A stretch of DNA of 64,000 nucleotides, taken from positions 5,208,001 through 5,272,000 of the forward strand of contig NZ_PGER01000001.1 of NCBI RefSeq assembly GCF_002797935.1, read 5' to 3'. How positions within the stretch are numbered: position 1 is the stretch's first letter; each line of letters starts with the position of its first letter. The position numbers were made by a program, and so were the translations under genes. Source of the stretch: Flavobacterium sp. 1 (lineage in GTDB: Bacteria > Bacteroidota > Bacteroidia > Flavobacteriales > Flavobacteriaceae). Below, piece after piece: positions 26,681 to 35,838 of this stretch. The notes beneath the pieces are model-generated. The model was not told the origin of the DNA and searched no databases. It worked only from the letters and a program-made list of their open reading frames with translations.

Positions 26681-27127
26681 TTAAAGTGTTTTTTGAAAAC
26701 AAACTGCGTCTAGACGATCAATATATTTACCATAGTTTGGTATTTTTATATAGTTTGAATTCATATAAAACGAACAAGCTTCTTTATTTTTTACTCGTGT
26801 TTCCAAAACCAATTCTTCAAAACCGAACTCTTTTGCTTTTGTTTCTAAAAAAGATAAAATGGATTGTCCAATATTTTTTCTTGGATATTTGGCAAACATT
26901 CGTTTTACTTCTCCTCTTTTTTCAGAAAGCGGTCTAATTGCTCCGCATCCCACAATTTCAGCATCTAATTCTGCTATTACAAATACAAATTTAGGATTGT
27001 TGTATTCCCAATCTGTAAATGAGTTTTTACCGTCACTTCCAAATCTTTCATAAAGATTTTGCGATAATTCTTCTATTATAGAATAAGCGCTAGGCTCATT
27101 TGGATTTGAAATTTTTATTGCCAGCAT
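26681..27127 (-). CDS. GNAT family N-acetyltransferase
   Basis: A 148-residue acetyl-CoA-dependent acetyltransferase. The GNAT core is visible: FVFVIAELDAEIVGCGAIRPL (strands 3-4), VKRMFAKYPRKNIGQSILSFLE (acetyl-CoA loop, in which the Arg/Gln-x-x-Gly-x-Gly motif is degenerate as PRKNIGQ), and VLETRVKNKEACSFYMNSNY. It precedes the PaiB-like gene by 10 bases in what looks like an operon. The acceptor (amine, amino acid or protein) is not evident. Confidence 0.85.
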   Translation of the reverse strand: MLAIKISNPNEPSAYSIIEELSQNLYERFGSDGKNSFTDWEYNNPKFVFVIAELDAEIVGCGAIRPLSEKRGEVKRMFAKYPRKNIGQSILSFLETKAKEFGFEELVLETRVKNKEACSFYMNSNYIKIPNYGKYIDRLDAVCFQKTL

Positions 27128-27152
27128 TTTGTCTAATTGAATTATTTTGAAT

Positions 27153-28166
27153 CTAGATTATATTTACTTCCGCTTCAATGTGAATCCCAAACGTATTGAA
27201 AACAGTATTCTGAACAGTTTTGGAAACATTCAAAATTTCTTGTCCTGTTGCATTTCCGTAATTTACGAGAACGAGTGCTTGATTTTTATGAATTCCGGCA
27301 TCGCCAAAACGTTTTCCTTTCAAACCGGATTGTTCAATCAGCCAACCTGCGGGAATTTTGACCTCCGTTTCCGAAATGTCAAAGAATCTCATTTCAGGGA
27401 ATTTTTGGTGGATTGGCTCAAAATCGGATTTTAAAAGAATTGGGTTTTTGAAAAAACTACCGCTGTTCCCTAATTCAGCAGGATCTGGCAATTTGCTTTT
27501 GCGGATGGTAATTACGGCATTGCTCACGTCTTTTAAACTGGGAGTTGTGATGTTGTTTTTTGCTAATTCGGCAGTGATGTCTCCGTACGAAGTATTTATT
27601 TTATGGTTTTGTTTTGTTAGTTTGAAAACAACAGAGGTTATAATGTATTGGTCTTTCACCTCATTTTTGAAAATGCTTTCTCGGTATCCAAAATTACACT
27701 CTTCTTTGTTGAAGATTCTGATTTCCTGAGTTTCAATATTTATTGCCTCGCAGGAAACAAAAGTATCTTTGATTTCGGTACCATAAGCGCCAATGTTTTG
27801 TACTGGCGTTGTACCAACATTGCCAGGAATTAGCGACATGTTTTCGAGTCCGCCAAAGTTTTGGTCTATTGCCCAAAGTACAAATTGATGCCAGTTTTCA
27901 CCAGCCTGACTTTCAATCCAAACAAAATCGGCATTATCTTTGATGATTTTTTTTCCTTTTAAATCAATATGAATTACCAAAGCTTCGATGTTTTTTGTCA
28001 AAAGCATATTGCTTCCTCCGCCAAGAACGAATTTCTTTTGGTTTTTGTTTTGTTCTAAGATGCTTTTCAATTCAGACACGCTGTGAACGGCAACAAATTG
28101 TTCGGCTTTGGCTTCGATGCCAAAAGTATTGTAGTTTTTTAAAGAAAAATGATGCAAAATGGTCAT
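27153..28166 (-). CDS. murB: UDP-N-acetylenolpyruvoylglucosamine reductase MurB
   Basis: The FAD- and NADPH-dependent second step of peptidoglycan precursor synthesis, giving UDP-MurNAc. The 337-residue type I enzyme has the FAD-binding LGGGSNMLLT near 48, LIPGNVGTTPVQNIGAYGTEI near 113 with the Arg/Gly-type loop, GYRESIFK near 160, the catalytic Ser in LGNSGSFFKNPI near 230, and the Glu in HIEAEVNII at the end. It belongs to a minus-strand run (rhodanese-thioredoxin, DUF2461, murB, GNAT, PaiB) with short gaps. Confidence 0.96.
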   Translation of the reverse strand: MTILHHFSLKNYNTFGIEAKAEQFVAVHSVSELKSILEQNKNQKKFVLGGGSNMLLTKNIEALVIHIDLKGKKIIKDNADFVWIESQAGENWHQFVLWAIDQNFGGLENMSLIPGNVGTTPVQNIGAYGTEIKDTFVSCEAINIETQEIRIFNKEECNFGYRESIFKNEVKDQYIITSVVFKLTKQNHKINTSYGDITAELAKNNITTPSLKDVSNAVITIRKSKLPDPAELGNSGSFFKNPILLKSDFEPIHQKFPEMRFFDISETEVKIPAGWLIEQSGLKGKRFGDAGIHKNQALVLVNYGNATGQEILNVSKTVQNTVFNTFGIHIEAEVNII

Positions 28167-28203
28167 AAAGAATTGTAATTAATAAGTAGTGTTTGGCTTT
28201 GAT

Positions 28204-28875
28204 TTATTCCGAATATAAAGCCCTGTCTATGAAATTATTGAATGGTTTTAATGCCAACATTTTTTTTGCCATTATTGATACGAAATCTTTTTGGGTAACT
28301 AATTTGGTATCGAAAGGCTGAGTGGCCGTAAAGCTTTTTAATTTTAGGAATTCAATGGCTGGATCTTCTTTGTCGTAGCCTTTTGGAGGATTTTTCAAAG
28401 TCGAATTTTCGTCTCTATTCAAATTTTGATAAATAGATTGAAATGTTTTATCGTTTAGAATTTCTTGTAAATCATCATAGAAAAAGTGAATTTCTTTTCT
28501 AATTTTTTGAAGCTGGTCTGGTTGTGGGCAATATATTCCACCTCCAACAAAGCATTTCCCATTTTCTATATGAATGTAATATCCTGGAGCTTCGGTGTGT
28601 TTGGAACCTCCAGAAATCCAAATTCCCAAATTCGTTTTGTAGGGTGATTTGTCTTTGGAAAAACGAACATCACGATTGATTCTAAAAACACAGTTTTTGA
28701 CTTCTAACATTTCTAATGAAGGATCAAGCGGTTTAAGCGCGTCAAGAAACGAAGCGACCAATTGATGGTAGTCTTTCTTTACGGTTTCGTAGCGTTTTTT
28801 GTTTTCAAGAAACCAATCACGATTGTTATTGGCTTTTAAATCTTCGAGGAATTGTAATGTATCTTTTGAGAGCAT
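28204..28875 (-). CDS. DUF2461 domain-containing protein
   Basis: A 223-residue cytosolic protein of the DUF2461 (TIGR02453) family. It begins LQFLEDLKANNNRDWFLENKKRYE, with CVFRINRDVRFSKDKSPYKTNLG near 65 and GYYIHIENGKCFVGGGIYCP near 100, all characteristic blocks. The function is unknown. It starts 7 bases past the rhodanese-thioredoxin stop and ends 37 bases before murB, so it is probably cotranscribed. Confidence 0.9.
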   Translation of the reverse strand: MLSKDTLQFLEDLKANNNRDWFLENKKRYETVKKDYHQLVASFLDALKPLDPSLEMLEVKNCVFRINRDVRFSKDKSPYKTNLGIWISGGSKHTEAPGYYIHIENGKCFVGGGIYCPQPDQLQKIRKEIHFFYDDLQEILNDKTFQSIYQNLNRDENSTLKNPPKGYDKEDPAIEFLKLKSFTATQPFDTKLVTQKDFVSIMAKKMLALKPFNNFIDRALYSE

Positions 28876-28882
28876 AGACGGA

Positions 28883-29581
28883 TTATTGTAATTGGGTTTT
28901 TAAATCTTCTTCGCTAATAAAACCTGATTTTTGCCATTTGATGGCTTTATTTTCATATAATACTAAAGTAGGAAGTTCACTGATTTTCAATTCCTGCATA
29001 ATGGTTTTATTTTCATCGGCATTCAATCGGATGATGACTACTTTATCAGCCATTTCTTTTTGCATTTTTAGGATATAAGGCTCCATTTTTTTGCAGGGAG
29101 TACACCAAGGCGCATAAAAACTAACCAGTACTTTCTTGTCGGATTTTAATAATTCGGCGTATTCCTGAGGGCAAACACCGATTATTTTTGTATCTGGTTT
29201 TGCTAATCCTGCGGCTTCCCATTTGAGCATTCCGCCGTCAAGATTGTAAACGGTTGTAAATCCCAATTCAGCTAATTTCTCGGATGCTTTGGCACTTCTT
29301 CCGCCACTTTTGCAATACACAAAAACGGGTTTTGTTTTGTCGTATTTGTCTGTTTTTAAAATAAAACTGTCGCTCAGCCAATTCACATTATCGGAGTTTT
29401 CGATATGTCCCGTTGCATATTCCTCTGGTGTGCGAACATCTAGAATTTGGGCATTTGGAGTCGCTTTTATTTTCTCTGAATAGGAGTTAACGTCAATGGT
29501 TTTAATGGCTGGTGATGTTTGACCATTGCAGGAGAATATAATAAAGGAGATAACGAATAAATATAGGTGTTTAATTTTCAT
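28883..29581 (-). CDS. Rhodanese-thioredoxin fusion lipoprotein
   Basis: A 232-residue exported protein with a lipoprotein signal (FIIFSC, Cys18). Residues about 28-125 form a rhodanese domain (AQILDVRTPEEYATGHIENSDN and the active loop YCKSGGRS with its Cys near 89). Residues about 130-232 form a thioredoxin fold with WCTPC (FYAPWCTPCKKMEP near 156). It is predicted to act in periplasmic sulfur or thiol-disulfide chemistry. Fusion of the two domains is common in Bacteroidota. It is the first gene of the run toward murB. Confidence 0.9.
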   Translation of the reverse strand: MKIKHLYLFVISFIIFSCNGQTSPAIKTIDVNSYSEKIKATPNAQILDVRTPEEYATGHIENSDNVNWLSDSFILKTDKYDKTKPVFVYCKSGGRSAKASEKLAELGFTTVYNLDGGMLKWEAAGLAKPDTKIIGVCPQEYAELLKSDKKVLVSFYAPWCTPCKKMEPYILKMQKEMADKVVIIRLNADENKTIMQELKISELPTLVLYENKAIKWQKSGFISEEDLKTQLQ

Positions 29582-29687
29582 CTAGGAATATGTATTATAA
29601 TTTGTGTAAAAATACGTTTTTTTTGCTTTTTGGAATCTTTGGAGACTCTTAAATAAAAGTTACAAAACTCGTAGGGTGATATTTTTT

Positions 29688-29825
29688 AAACACATAGAAA
29701 CATAGGATTTATATTGTTTGAAAAGAGTTTGATAGATGTTCTACTTGTCACATAGTCAATCTATGTGGAAAATAGTGCTATTTTCTATTCATATTCAGTT
29801 TACAAATCTATGTGTCTATGTGTTT
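29688..29825. repeat. R3 cruciform-like repeat element
   Basis: Outer arms at 29688-29710 and 29804-29825 are inverted copies (CACATAGA.ACATAG.ATTT type). Between them lie two further perfect hairpins, CACATAG-tcaat-CTATGTG (29749-29767) and GAAAATAG-tg-CTATTTTC (29768-29785). Non-coding, between recF and the rhodanese gene. Confidence 0.75.
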
Positions 29826-29858
29826 CATTTTATATTCAAACTGAGTTTCATAAAAGGG

Positions 29859-30938
29859 TTACAAATTAAAAAGCGTATAGCTCTGTAGTGTCGATTTTAC
29901 GATTGTTTCCGTGCGTTCGGGATGCGTGTCTGATATGAAAAGCTGTCCAAAGGTGTCGTTGTTGACCATTTCGATGATTTTGGATACGCGGTTTTCGTCT
30001 AATTTATCGAAGATATCATCAAAAAGCAGAATGGGTTTTACGCCGCTTTGTTTTTTTAGGAATTCAAATTGTGCCAGTTTCAATGCTATCAAAAATGATT
30101 TTTGCTGTCCTTGGGAACCAAATTTTTTGATGAGATGATTGTCGATTTCAAAAGAAAGATCATCTTTATGAATGCCCACGCTGGTGTATTGCAACATTCG
30201 GTCTTTGTTGATGCTTTGCTGTAAGAGCATCAGTAAATCATTTTCGAATAAATGGCTTTCATAAATCAACTGGACTGATTCCTGAGAACCTGTTATGTTG
30301 TGATGATGGAAGTTAAAAATAGGAATGAACTCGGCGATGAAGGTTTTTCTTTTTTCGAATATGGATTGACCAAATTCGGTTAACTGCTCATTATATATAG
30401 ATAAGGTATCATTGTCATAGGTATGATTCAGCGCAAAATACTTTAATAAAGCATTCCGCTGGCTCATTACTTTTTGATAATGAATGAGCTGTTGCAGATA
30501 GTGTGGATCCAATTGGGATATCACGCTGTCCATAAATTTTCTTCGGGTTTCGCTTCCTTCGACGATTAAATCTCTGTCGGCTGGCGAAATAATAACCAAC
30601 GGAATAAATCCGATGTGGTCCGAGAATTTATCATAGGCTTTTCCGTTGCGTTTCAGTATTTTTTTTTGGCCTTTTTTGAGACTGCAGACAATTTGTTCGG
30701 TTCTTTCGTTTTTTTCAAATTCGGCGTCAATTACAAAAAACTCTTCGCCGTGTTTGATGTTTTGAACTGCCAAAGGATTGAAATAACTTTTTCCATACGA
30801 CAAATGATAGATGGCATCCAATACATTGGTTTTTCCGATGCCGTTTTTGCCTACAAAACAATTGATTTTGCTGTCAAATTCGAAATTGGCTTCGGAAAAG
30901 TTTTTGTAATTGAATAACGATATTTTTTTTAAATACAT
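29859..30938 (-). CDS. recF: DNA replication and repair protein RecF
   Basis: An SMC-like ATPase that helps load RecA at single-strand gaps. The 359 residues include the N-terminal [14 protein letters not shown], the P-loop GKNGIGKTN at about 30-38, a Q-loop region with [10 protein letters not shown], the ABC signature-like [18 protein letters not shown] near 270 and Walker [17 protein letters not shown] near 298. The length is usual. It is not in a dnaA-dnaN-recF cluster; dnaA lies about 20 kb away on the same strand. Confidence 0.96.
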   Translation of the reverse strand: MYLKKISLFNYKNFSEANFEFDSKINCFVGKNGIGKTNVLDAIYHLSYGKSYFNPLAVQNIKHGEEFFVIDAEFEKNERTEQIVCSLKKGQKKILKRNGKAYDKFSDHIGFIPLVIISPADRDLIVEGSETRRKFMDSVISQLDPHYLQQLIHYQKVMSQRNALLKYFALNHTYDNDTLSIYNEQLTEFGQSIFEKRKTFIAEFIPIFNFHHHNITGSQESVQLIYESHLFENDLLMLLQQSINKDRMLQYTSVGIHKDDLSFEIDNHLIKKFGSQGQQKSFLIALKLAQFEFLKKQSGVKPILLFDDIFDKLDENRVSKIIEMVNNDTFGQLFISDTHPERTETIVKSTLQSYTLFNL

Positions 30939-31072
30939 CTGAAGTTCTTGCTGGAATTGTTGACTTTGAAGCCTTTTTTTGGACGGTTTCTAAGAGGGTG
31001 CAAATTATTGAAAAATATCGATATAAAGGATGGAAATTGTGTTTTCGTTTTTTTTACCACGTCCGTTCGCTC

Positions 31073-31186
31073 GCGTGAGGGATAGAAATAAGCTACCGAA
31101 GTAGCATGGATAGCCCGACTGCGTTGTGTAAAGGGGCGTATAAGCGATGCTATAAGTAAGCCCCTTTGCTCAACGGGGGCACGCCC
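31073..31186 (-). repeat. R1 structured repeat, copy A
   Basis: Bounded by GCGTGAGGGATAG (31073-31085) and GGGGCACGCCC (to 31186), whose GCGTG and CACGC ends can pair. Inside are hairpin 1, GCTAC-cgaa-GTAGC (31092-31105), and hairpin 2, AAAGGGGC (31130-31137) with GCCCCTTT (31160-31167), extended by CGTTG/CAACG outside. TAGCCCGAC lies between the two. It fills much of the 391-base spacer between recF and the TPR gene; the remainder holds only the latter's -7 box. Confidence 0.8.
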
Positions 31187-31298
31187 TGATTATTCGGATA
31201 TTAGGGAGTGTTTTTGCAGTGAAAATAAGGAATTAAAAATATTCTTCTAAATTTTAATATAAAATCGTTTTTTTTTACGTGCATTAGAATAAAAATTT

Positions 31299-31306
31299 TA
31301 TTTTTG
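31299..31306 (+). promoter_or_regulatory. -7 box of the TPR gene
   Basis: TATTTTTG, 24 bases before the ATG at 31330. Confidence 0.55.
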
Positions 31307-31329
31307 CCGTTCACTAAATTAAATTTTAA

Positions 31330-32106
31330 ATGGCTACTTACAGTAAAAGAGGATATAAAGCACCAAAAGAAAAGGAAGTTAAAGACGATGCAGTTGAAAA
31401 TGTAATGATTGACGAAAAAGACAGTGCTACGGCTGAGGTTTTTTCGAAATTAGACGAAACAGCTTCTAAAACAGAAGACTGGGTTGCTAAGAATCAAAAA
31501 ATTATAATTGGGGTTGTTGGTGCTATTACATTGGTGACTGTTGGATATTTTGCTTATCAAAAATTTATTTCTAATCCAAAAGAAGAAGATGCTGCTAACG
31601 AAATGTTTGTTGCGCAATCTAACTTTGAACAAGCTACTAATGGAGTGGCAAGTGATTCATTGTACAAATTGGCATTGAATGGTTCTGAAGGTAAATTTGG
31701 ATTTGTAAAAATCGCAGATGAATATTCTGGTACTGCTGCAGGAAATTTAGCTAACTATTATGCTGGTATCGCTTACTTGAATACAGGTAAATATGATGAT
31801 GCGATTACTTATTTAGGTAAATTTAGTTCAACTGATGTTATGTTGAGCGCTTTGGCAAAAGGAGCTATTGGGGATGCTTATTCTCAAAAGAATCAGCCAA
31901 AAGAAGCTTTGGAAAATTATATTAAAGCAGCTGAATCGAACAAAAATGATTTCACTACTCCGCGTTTCTTGATGAAAGCTGGTAAAGTTGCTTTGGCATT
32001 AGGAAACAAAGAAGATGCTTTGAAATATTTTACAGATATTAAAGAAAATTACGAAAATTCTCCTGAAGCTGCTACAGTGGATGGTTTAATAGGTCTAGCA
32101 CAATAA
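31330..32106 (+). CDS. Membrane-anchored TPR protein, YfgM-like
   Basis: A 258-residue protein with a charged cytosolic N-terminus (about 1-55) and one membrane helix (IIIGVVGAITLVTVGYFAYQ, about 58-77). The outer part has TPR hairpins, including AGNLANYYAGIAYLNTGKYDDAITYLGKF near 136 and SALAKGAIGDAYSQKNQPKEALENYIKAAE near 174. The layout matches YfgM/tetratricopeptide ancillary proteins that associate with the Sec translocon and chaperones; the role here is inferred. It precedes ribH with a 90-base gap. Confidence 0.85.
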   Translation: MATYSKRGYKAPKEKEVKDDAVENVMIDEKDSATAEVFSKLDETASKTEDWVAKNQKIIIGVVGAITLVTVGYFAYQKFISNPKEEDAANEMFVAQSNFEQATNGVASDSLYKLALNGSEGKFGFVKIADEYSGTAAGNLANYYAGIAYLNTGKYDDAITYLGKFSSTDVMLSALAKGAIGDAYSQKNQPKEALENYIKAAESNKNDFTTPRFLMKAGKVALALGNKEDALKYFTDIKENYENSPEAATVDGLIGLAQ

Positions 32107-32196
32107 TAGAAAGATTTAAGATTGTTGATTTGAGATTAATGATTTTTGATTTCAAAACTCTATCTTTAATATCTAAATTCTAAATTTTAAAATTAA

Positions 32197-32769
32197 ATGG
32201 CTACCGAAAATAAAAATTTATCGGATTACGATAAAAACACAGTCCCAAACGCGAAAGACTTTCGCTTTGGGATTGTTGTTTCAGAATGGAATGATAACAT
32301 AACCGAAGGGCTTTATAGTGGAGCAATTACTGCTTTATTAGAGAACGAAGTGCCTGCCCATCACATTATCCGTTGGAATGTTCCTGGGAGTTTTGAGCTG
32401 ATTTATGGTTCTAAAAAGATGTTGCAGACCCAAAAGGTTGATGCTGTAATCGCTATAGGCTGCGTGATTCAAGGGCAAACAAAACATTTTGATTTTGTAT
32501 GCGAAGGAGTAACACAGGGAATTAAGGATTTGAACGTTCAAACGGATATTCCGGTTATTTTCTGTGTATTGACAGATGATACTATGCAGCAGTCTATTGA
32601 CAGAAGCGGCGGTATTCATGGAAACAAAGGAACTGAAGCGGCTATAGCAGCGATAAAAATGGCTTACATTCGCCAACAGGCTTCGTTGTCTCATCAAATT
32701 GACAATCAGCATTTATTATCTTCTGGAGCTTTGCGAATCGAAAATTTGCCTTTGCAGATAGAAGAATGA
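32197..32769 (+). CDS. ribH: 6,7-dimethyl-8-ribityllumazine synthase
   Basis: Condenses 5-amino-6-ribitylaminouracil with 3,4-dihydroxy-2-butanone 4-phosphate in riboflavin synthesis. Family marks are FRFGIVVSEWND near 23, the PGSFEL loop near 62, IGCVIQGQTKHFDFVCEGV near 88 with the catalytic His, and the C-terminal GGIHGNKGTEAA near 139. At 190 residues it is longer than the usual 155-160, with extra N-terminal residues and a 25-residue tail. No other rib gene is adjacent; ribD is at 53.3 kb. No FMN riboswitch was recognised. Confidence 0.95.
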   Translation: MATENKNLSDYDKNTVPNAKDFRFGIVVSEWNDNITEGLYSGAITALLENEVPAHHIIRWNVPGSFELIYGSKKMLQTQKVDAVIAIGCVIQGQTKHFDFVCEGVTQGIKDLNVQTDIPVIFCVLTDDTMQQSIDRSGGIHGNKGTEAAIAAIKMAYIRQQASLSHQIDNQHLLSSGALRIENLPLQIEE

Positions 32770-32840
32770 TTATTTTAAGTAATTAGAAATTAGTGAAAAG
32801 CTAATTACTACTGAGGACTATTTACTGATTACTATAAAAA

Positions 32841-32885
32841 AAATAACCTATATCGTTCGCTGAATGGTATAGGTTATTTGTTTTT
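32841..32885 (+). terminator. Intrinsic terminator after ribH
   Basis: Arms AAATAACCTATA (32841-32852) and TATAGGTTATTT (32868-32879) with a 15-base loop, followed by T-rich sequence. A second smaller palindrome AGTAATTAG/CTAATTACT lies just upstream (32778-32809). Confidence 0.82.
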
Positions 32886-32994
32886 AGCACAGTGTATCTA
32901 AGGTATTGTCTTGATGAAAAGTCATTTAGAATTGTTGTAGTATTTTTGGTTTTTTTTATGAGTGCCAAAGAGGTAAAACCCAAGAGAAATTCCT

Positions 32995-33002
32995 TAAATT
33001 TG
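32995..33002 (+). promoter_or_regulatory. -7 box of mutL
   Basis: TAAATTTG, 53 bases before the mutL ATG. Confidence 0.5.
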
Positions 33003-33055
33003 TCTTCCTTTGATTTAAATTTTTAAATCTGTAATCCTAAATCTAAAATTTTTCA

Positions 33056-34951
33056 ATGTCGAGTATTATTCAATTGCTTCCTGATCATGTTGCCAATCAA
33101 ATTGCCGCTGGTGAAGTGGTGCAAAGACCTGCTTCAGTAGTGAAAGAGCTGTTAGAAAATGCAGTGGACGCAAAAGCAACCGACATTAAGTTAATCATAA
33201 AAGATGCAGGGAAATCATTGGTACAAGTTATTGATAATGGTTCTGGAATGAATGTTACCGATGCGCGTATGTGTTTTGAACGCCATGCGACCTCCAAAAT
33301 CCGTCAAGCCGAAGATTTATTTTCACTGCATACCAAAGGATTTCGCGGTGAAGCATTGGCTTCTATTGCGGCAATTGCCCACATGGAAATGAAAACCAAA
33401 TTGGAGCAGGAGGAACTAGGAACTCACATCGTTATTGAAGGGAGTAAATTCATGTCCCAAGATGTGGCAGTTTTGCCAAAAGGAACTTCATTTGCTGTTA
33501 AAAATTTATTTTTTAATATACCGGCGCGCCGTAATTTCCTGAAATCGGATACGGTGGAATACCGCCATATCATTGATGAGTTTCAACGCGTGGCTTTGGC
33601 GCACCCAAAAATACATTTTACATTTTACCATAACGGAAGCGACATGTATAATCTGCCTCCGTCGAGTTTAAGACAGCGTATCGTTAATTTTTTTGGAGGG
33701 AAAACCAATGAAAAATTGGTTCCTGTCGTGGAAGATACGGAGATGATGAATATTCAGGGCTTTGTGAGTAAACCTGAATTTGCTAAAAAAAATAGGGGAG
33801 AACAGTTTTTCTTTGTTAATGACCGATTTATAAAAAGCCCCTATTTGCATCATGCGGTAATGGCAGCTTATGAGGGGATTTTGAAAGATGGCTCACAGCC
33901 TAGTTATTACTTGTATTTAACGGTACCGCCAAATACGATTGATATCAATATACATCCTACGAAAACAGAAATCAAGTTTGATAATGAAAGTGCTATGTAT
34001 GCTATATTGAGAGCGTCAGTGAAGCACAGTTTAGGGCAGTTTAATGTAGCTCCTATTCTGGATTTTGAGCGTGATGCTAATTTGGATACTCCTTATCATT
34101 ATAAAAATTTGGAAGCAGAAGTACCAACAATTCAGGTTGACAGGAGCTTTAACCCTTTTGCTGAAGAAAGACCGAATAAGACTTACCAATCATCTTATAA
34201 AAAAGGAGAATCGACTAACAATTGGGAAAGTCTGTATACGGATGTAAAACACGATACGGCTATAGTTTCTGGCAACAATGAATTTGCTTCGAGCAACAAT
34301 GATTATTCTTTTGAAAATGATGATTTTTCTTTTGAAAATGAAGAGGTTACATCATCTTTGTTTAATGATGAAGATGTAGAACAGACTGTTCAGAGAACGT
34401 ATCAAATTCACAAAAAATATATTGTTTCTCCCATAAAATCCGGAATGGTAATTGTCGATCAGAACAGAGCGCATCAGCGTATTTTGTATGAGCAATTTTT
34501 AGTAAATATGACAGTTCAGCACGCTTCGAGCCAGCAATTGCTGTTTCCGATTAATCTGTTTTACTCCGCAACCGAAATGGAACTTATTGCCGAATTGCAG
34601 CAGTCATTAGTCAATACAGGGTTTGTTTTTGAGGAATCCAATTCAGATCATATCGTGATTTCGGGCATTCCGGTAAACATTACCGAGAGCGAAGTGGCAG
34701 CCGTTTTGGATCAGCTGTTGAGTGATCTGCATAACGGAATTCCTGAGAACAGTTTCAGCCAGAATGATACTATTGCCAAATCGATGGCCAAAAGTTTGGC
34801 AGTGAAAACAGGTGCTTATTTAACCGAAAAAGAACAGGAGAATTTAGTGAATGGTCTTTTTGCCTGTAAAGACCCGAATGTTTCCCCATTTCAAAAACCC
34901 ACTTTCATCACCATGCGTGTGGAAGATTTAGATAAAAAGTTTGCCTTATGA
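33056..34951 (+). CDS. mutL: DNA mismatch repair protein MutL
   Basis: A mismatch-repair mediator of 631 residues. The N-terminal GHKL ATPase is intact: NQIAAGEVVQRPASVVKELLENAVDA near 13, DNGSGM near 60, FRGEALASIAA near 94. The C-terminal dimerisation domain (about 440-631) has VDQNRAHQRILYE where endonuclease-type MutL proteins have DQHAxxExxxxE. At the end SPFQKPTF stands where the CPHGRP metal motif is expected. ACKDPN matches the ACKxA motif. It overlaps the rhomboid gene by 4 bases (ATGA). The first ATG of an AT-rich leader is taken as start. Confidence 0.95.
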   Translation: MSSIIQLLPDHVANQIAAGEVVQRPASVVKELLENAVDAKATDIKLIIKDAGKSLVQVIDNGSGMNVTDARMCFERHATSKIRQAEDLFSLHTKGFRGEALASIAAIAHMEMKTKLEQEELGTHIVIEGSKFMSQDVAVLPKGTSFAVKNLFFNIPARRNFLKSDTVEYRHIIDEFQRVALAHPKIHFTFYHNGSDMYNLPPSSLRQRIVNFFGGKTNEKLVPVVEDTEMMNIQGFVSKPEFAKKNRGEQFFFVNDRFIKSPYLHHAVMAAYEGILKDGSQPSYYLYLTVPPNTIDINIHPTKTEIKFDNESAMYAILRASVKHSLGQFNVAPILDFERDANLDTPYHYKNLEAEVPTIQVDRSFNPFAEERPNKTYQSSYKKGESTNNWESLYTDVKHDTAIVSGNNEFASSNNDYSFENDDFSFENEEVTSSLFNDEDVEQTVQRTYQIHKKYIVSPIKSGMVIVDQNRAHQRILYEQFLVNMTVQHASSQQLLFPINLFYSATEMELIAELQQSLVNTGFVFEESNSDHIVISGIPVNITESEVAAVLDQLLSDLHNGIPENSFSQNDTIAKSMAKSLAVKTGAYLTEKEQENLVNGLFACKDPNVSPFQKPTFITMRVEDLDKKFAL

Positions 34952-35760
34952 TGAATATTACGCCAGTTGTAAAACAACTATTGATTATTAATATTATCTT
35001 TTTTATTGGCTCACAATTAGTGCCGGTATCGTATGATCTTTTTGCTCTTTATTATCCTGAAAGTGATAATTTTAAAGTTTGGCAGTTAATTACCCACATG
35101 TTTATGCATGCACCATTTCCTAATGTTGCACATATTTTATTTAATATGTTTGCACTCTATTCTTTTGGTTCTGCGTTGGAACATTTTTGGGGAGGAAAAA
35201 AGTTTATTTTCTTTTATATTTCTTGTGGGTTAGGCGCAGCATTGCTTCATACAGGAGTTAATTACTTTGAAATCCATTCTTTATTATCGGAAGTTTCCAG
35301 TTTAAATTTGTCAAATTCAGAAATACATCAATTATTAAATGCAGATTATAGTACGTTATTTGACGAAAGAGGAAAAATGTTGCCAGGTGAGATAAATTCA
35401 ATATTGGAGAGAGTACATTGTACTCAAGGACAATTCAATACTATTGTAAATGCATCAATGCTTTCAAAAGGAGTCGTTGTTGGTGCTTCTGGAGCTATTT
35501 ACGGTTTGTTAGTGGCGTTTGCCTTTATGTTTCCAAATGCAGAATTAGCTTTGATCTTTATACCAATTCCAATTAAGGCAAAATATTTTGTACCAGGAAT
35601 ATTGGCTGTCGATTTGTTTTTAGGGTTTAAAGGGCAATCTATTTTTGGTGCAGGAAGTACAGGAATAGCTCATTTTGCACATATTGGAGGAGCTTTAACA
35701 GGCTATGTTATGATGTGGTATTGGAAAAAAAACCAGTTTAACAAAAATCGTTGGAATTAA
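34948..35760 (+). CDS. Rhomboid family intramembrane serine protease
   Basis: A 270-residue polytopic inner-membrane protease. The membrane core shows HMFMHAPFPNVAHILFNMFALYSFG, an Arg-less L1 loop, the nucleophile motif GASGAIYGLL with Ser near 178, and the catalytic His in HFAHIGGALTGY near 246. Between the third and fourth membrane helices lies a soluble insertion of about 65 residues (about 105-165), which is not typical of the minimal fold. The start overlaps the mutL stop. A second rhomboid follows, so the pair is probably coexpressed. Confidence 0.92.
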   Translation: MMNITPVVKQLLIINIIFFIGSQLVPVSYDLFALYYPESDNFKVWQLITHMFMHAPFPNVAHILFNMFALYSFGSALEHFWGGKKFIFFYISCGLGAALLHTGVNYFEIHSLLSEVSSLNLSNSEIHQLLNADYSTLFDERGKMLPGEINSILERVHCTQGQFNTIVNASMLSKGVVVGASGAIYGLLVAFAFMFPNAELALIFIPIPIKAKYFVPGILAVDLFLGFKGQSIFGAGSTGIAHFAHIGGALTGYVMMWYWKKNQFNKNRWN

Positions 35761-35838
35761 TTTTTTAAAAAAGGCAGGTATTCTGTAAATTGTAATTAAG
35801 TTATCAGAATTAGATATATAATCGAAAATAATAAAAGC

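Noticed and set aside
32770..33055. FMN riboswitch or small gene around ribH
   Set aside because: The spacer holds a terminator and AT-rich leader only; none of the conserved FMN-aptamer blocks is present.
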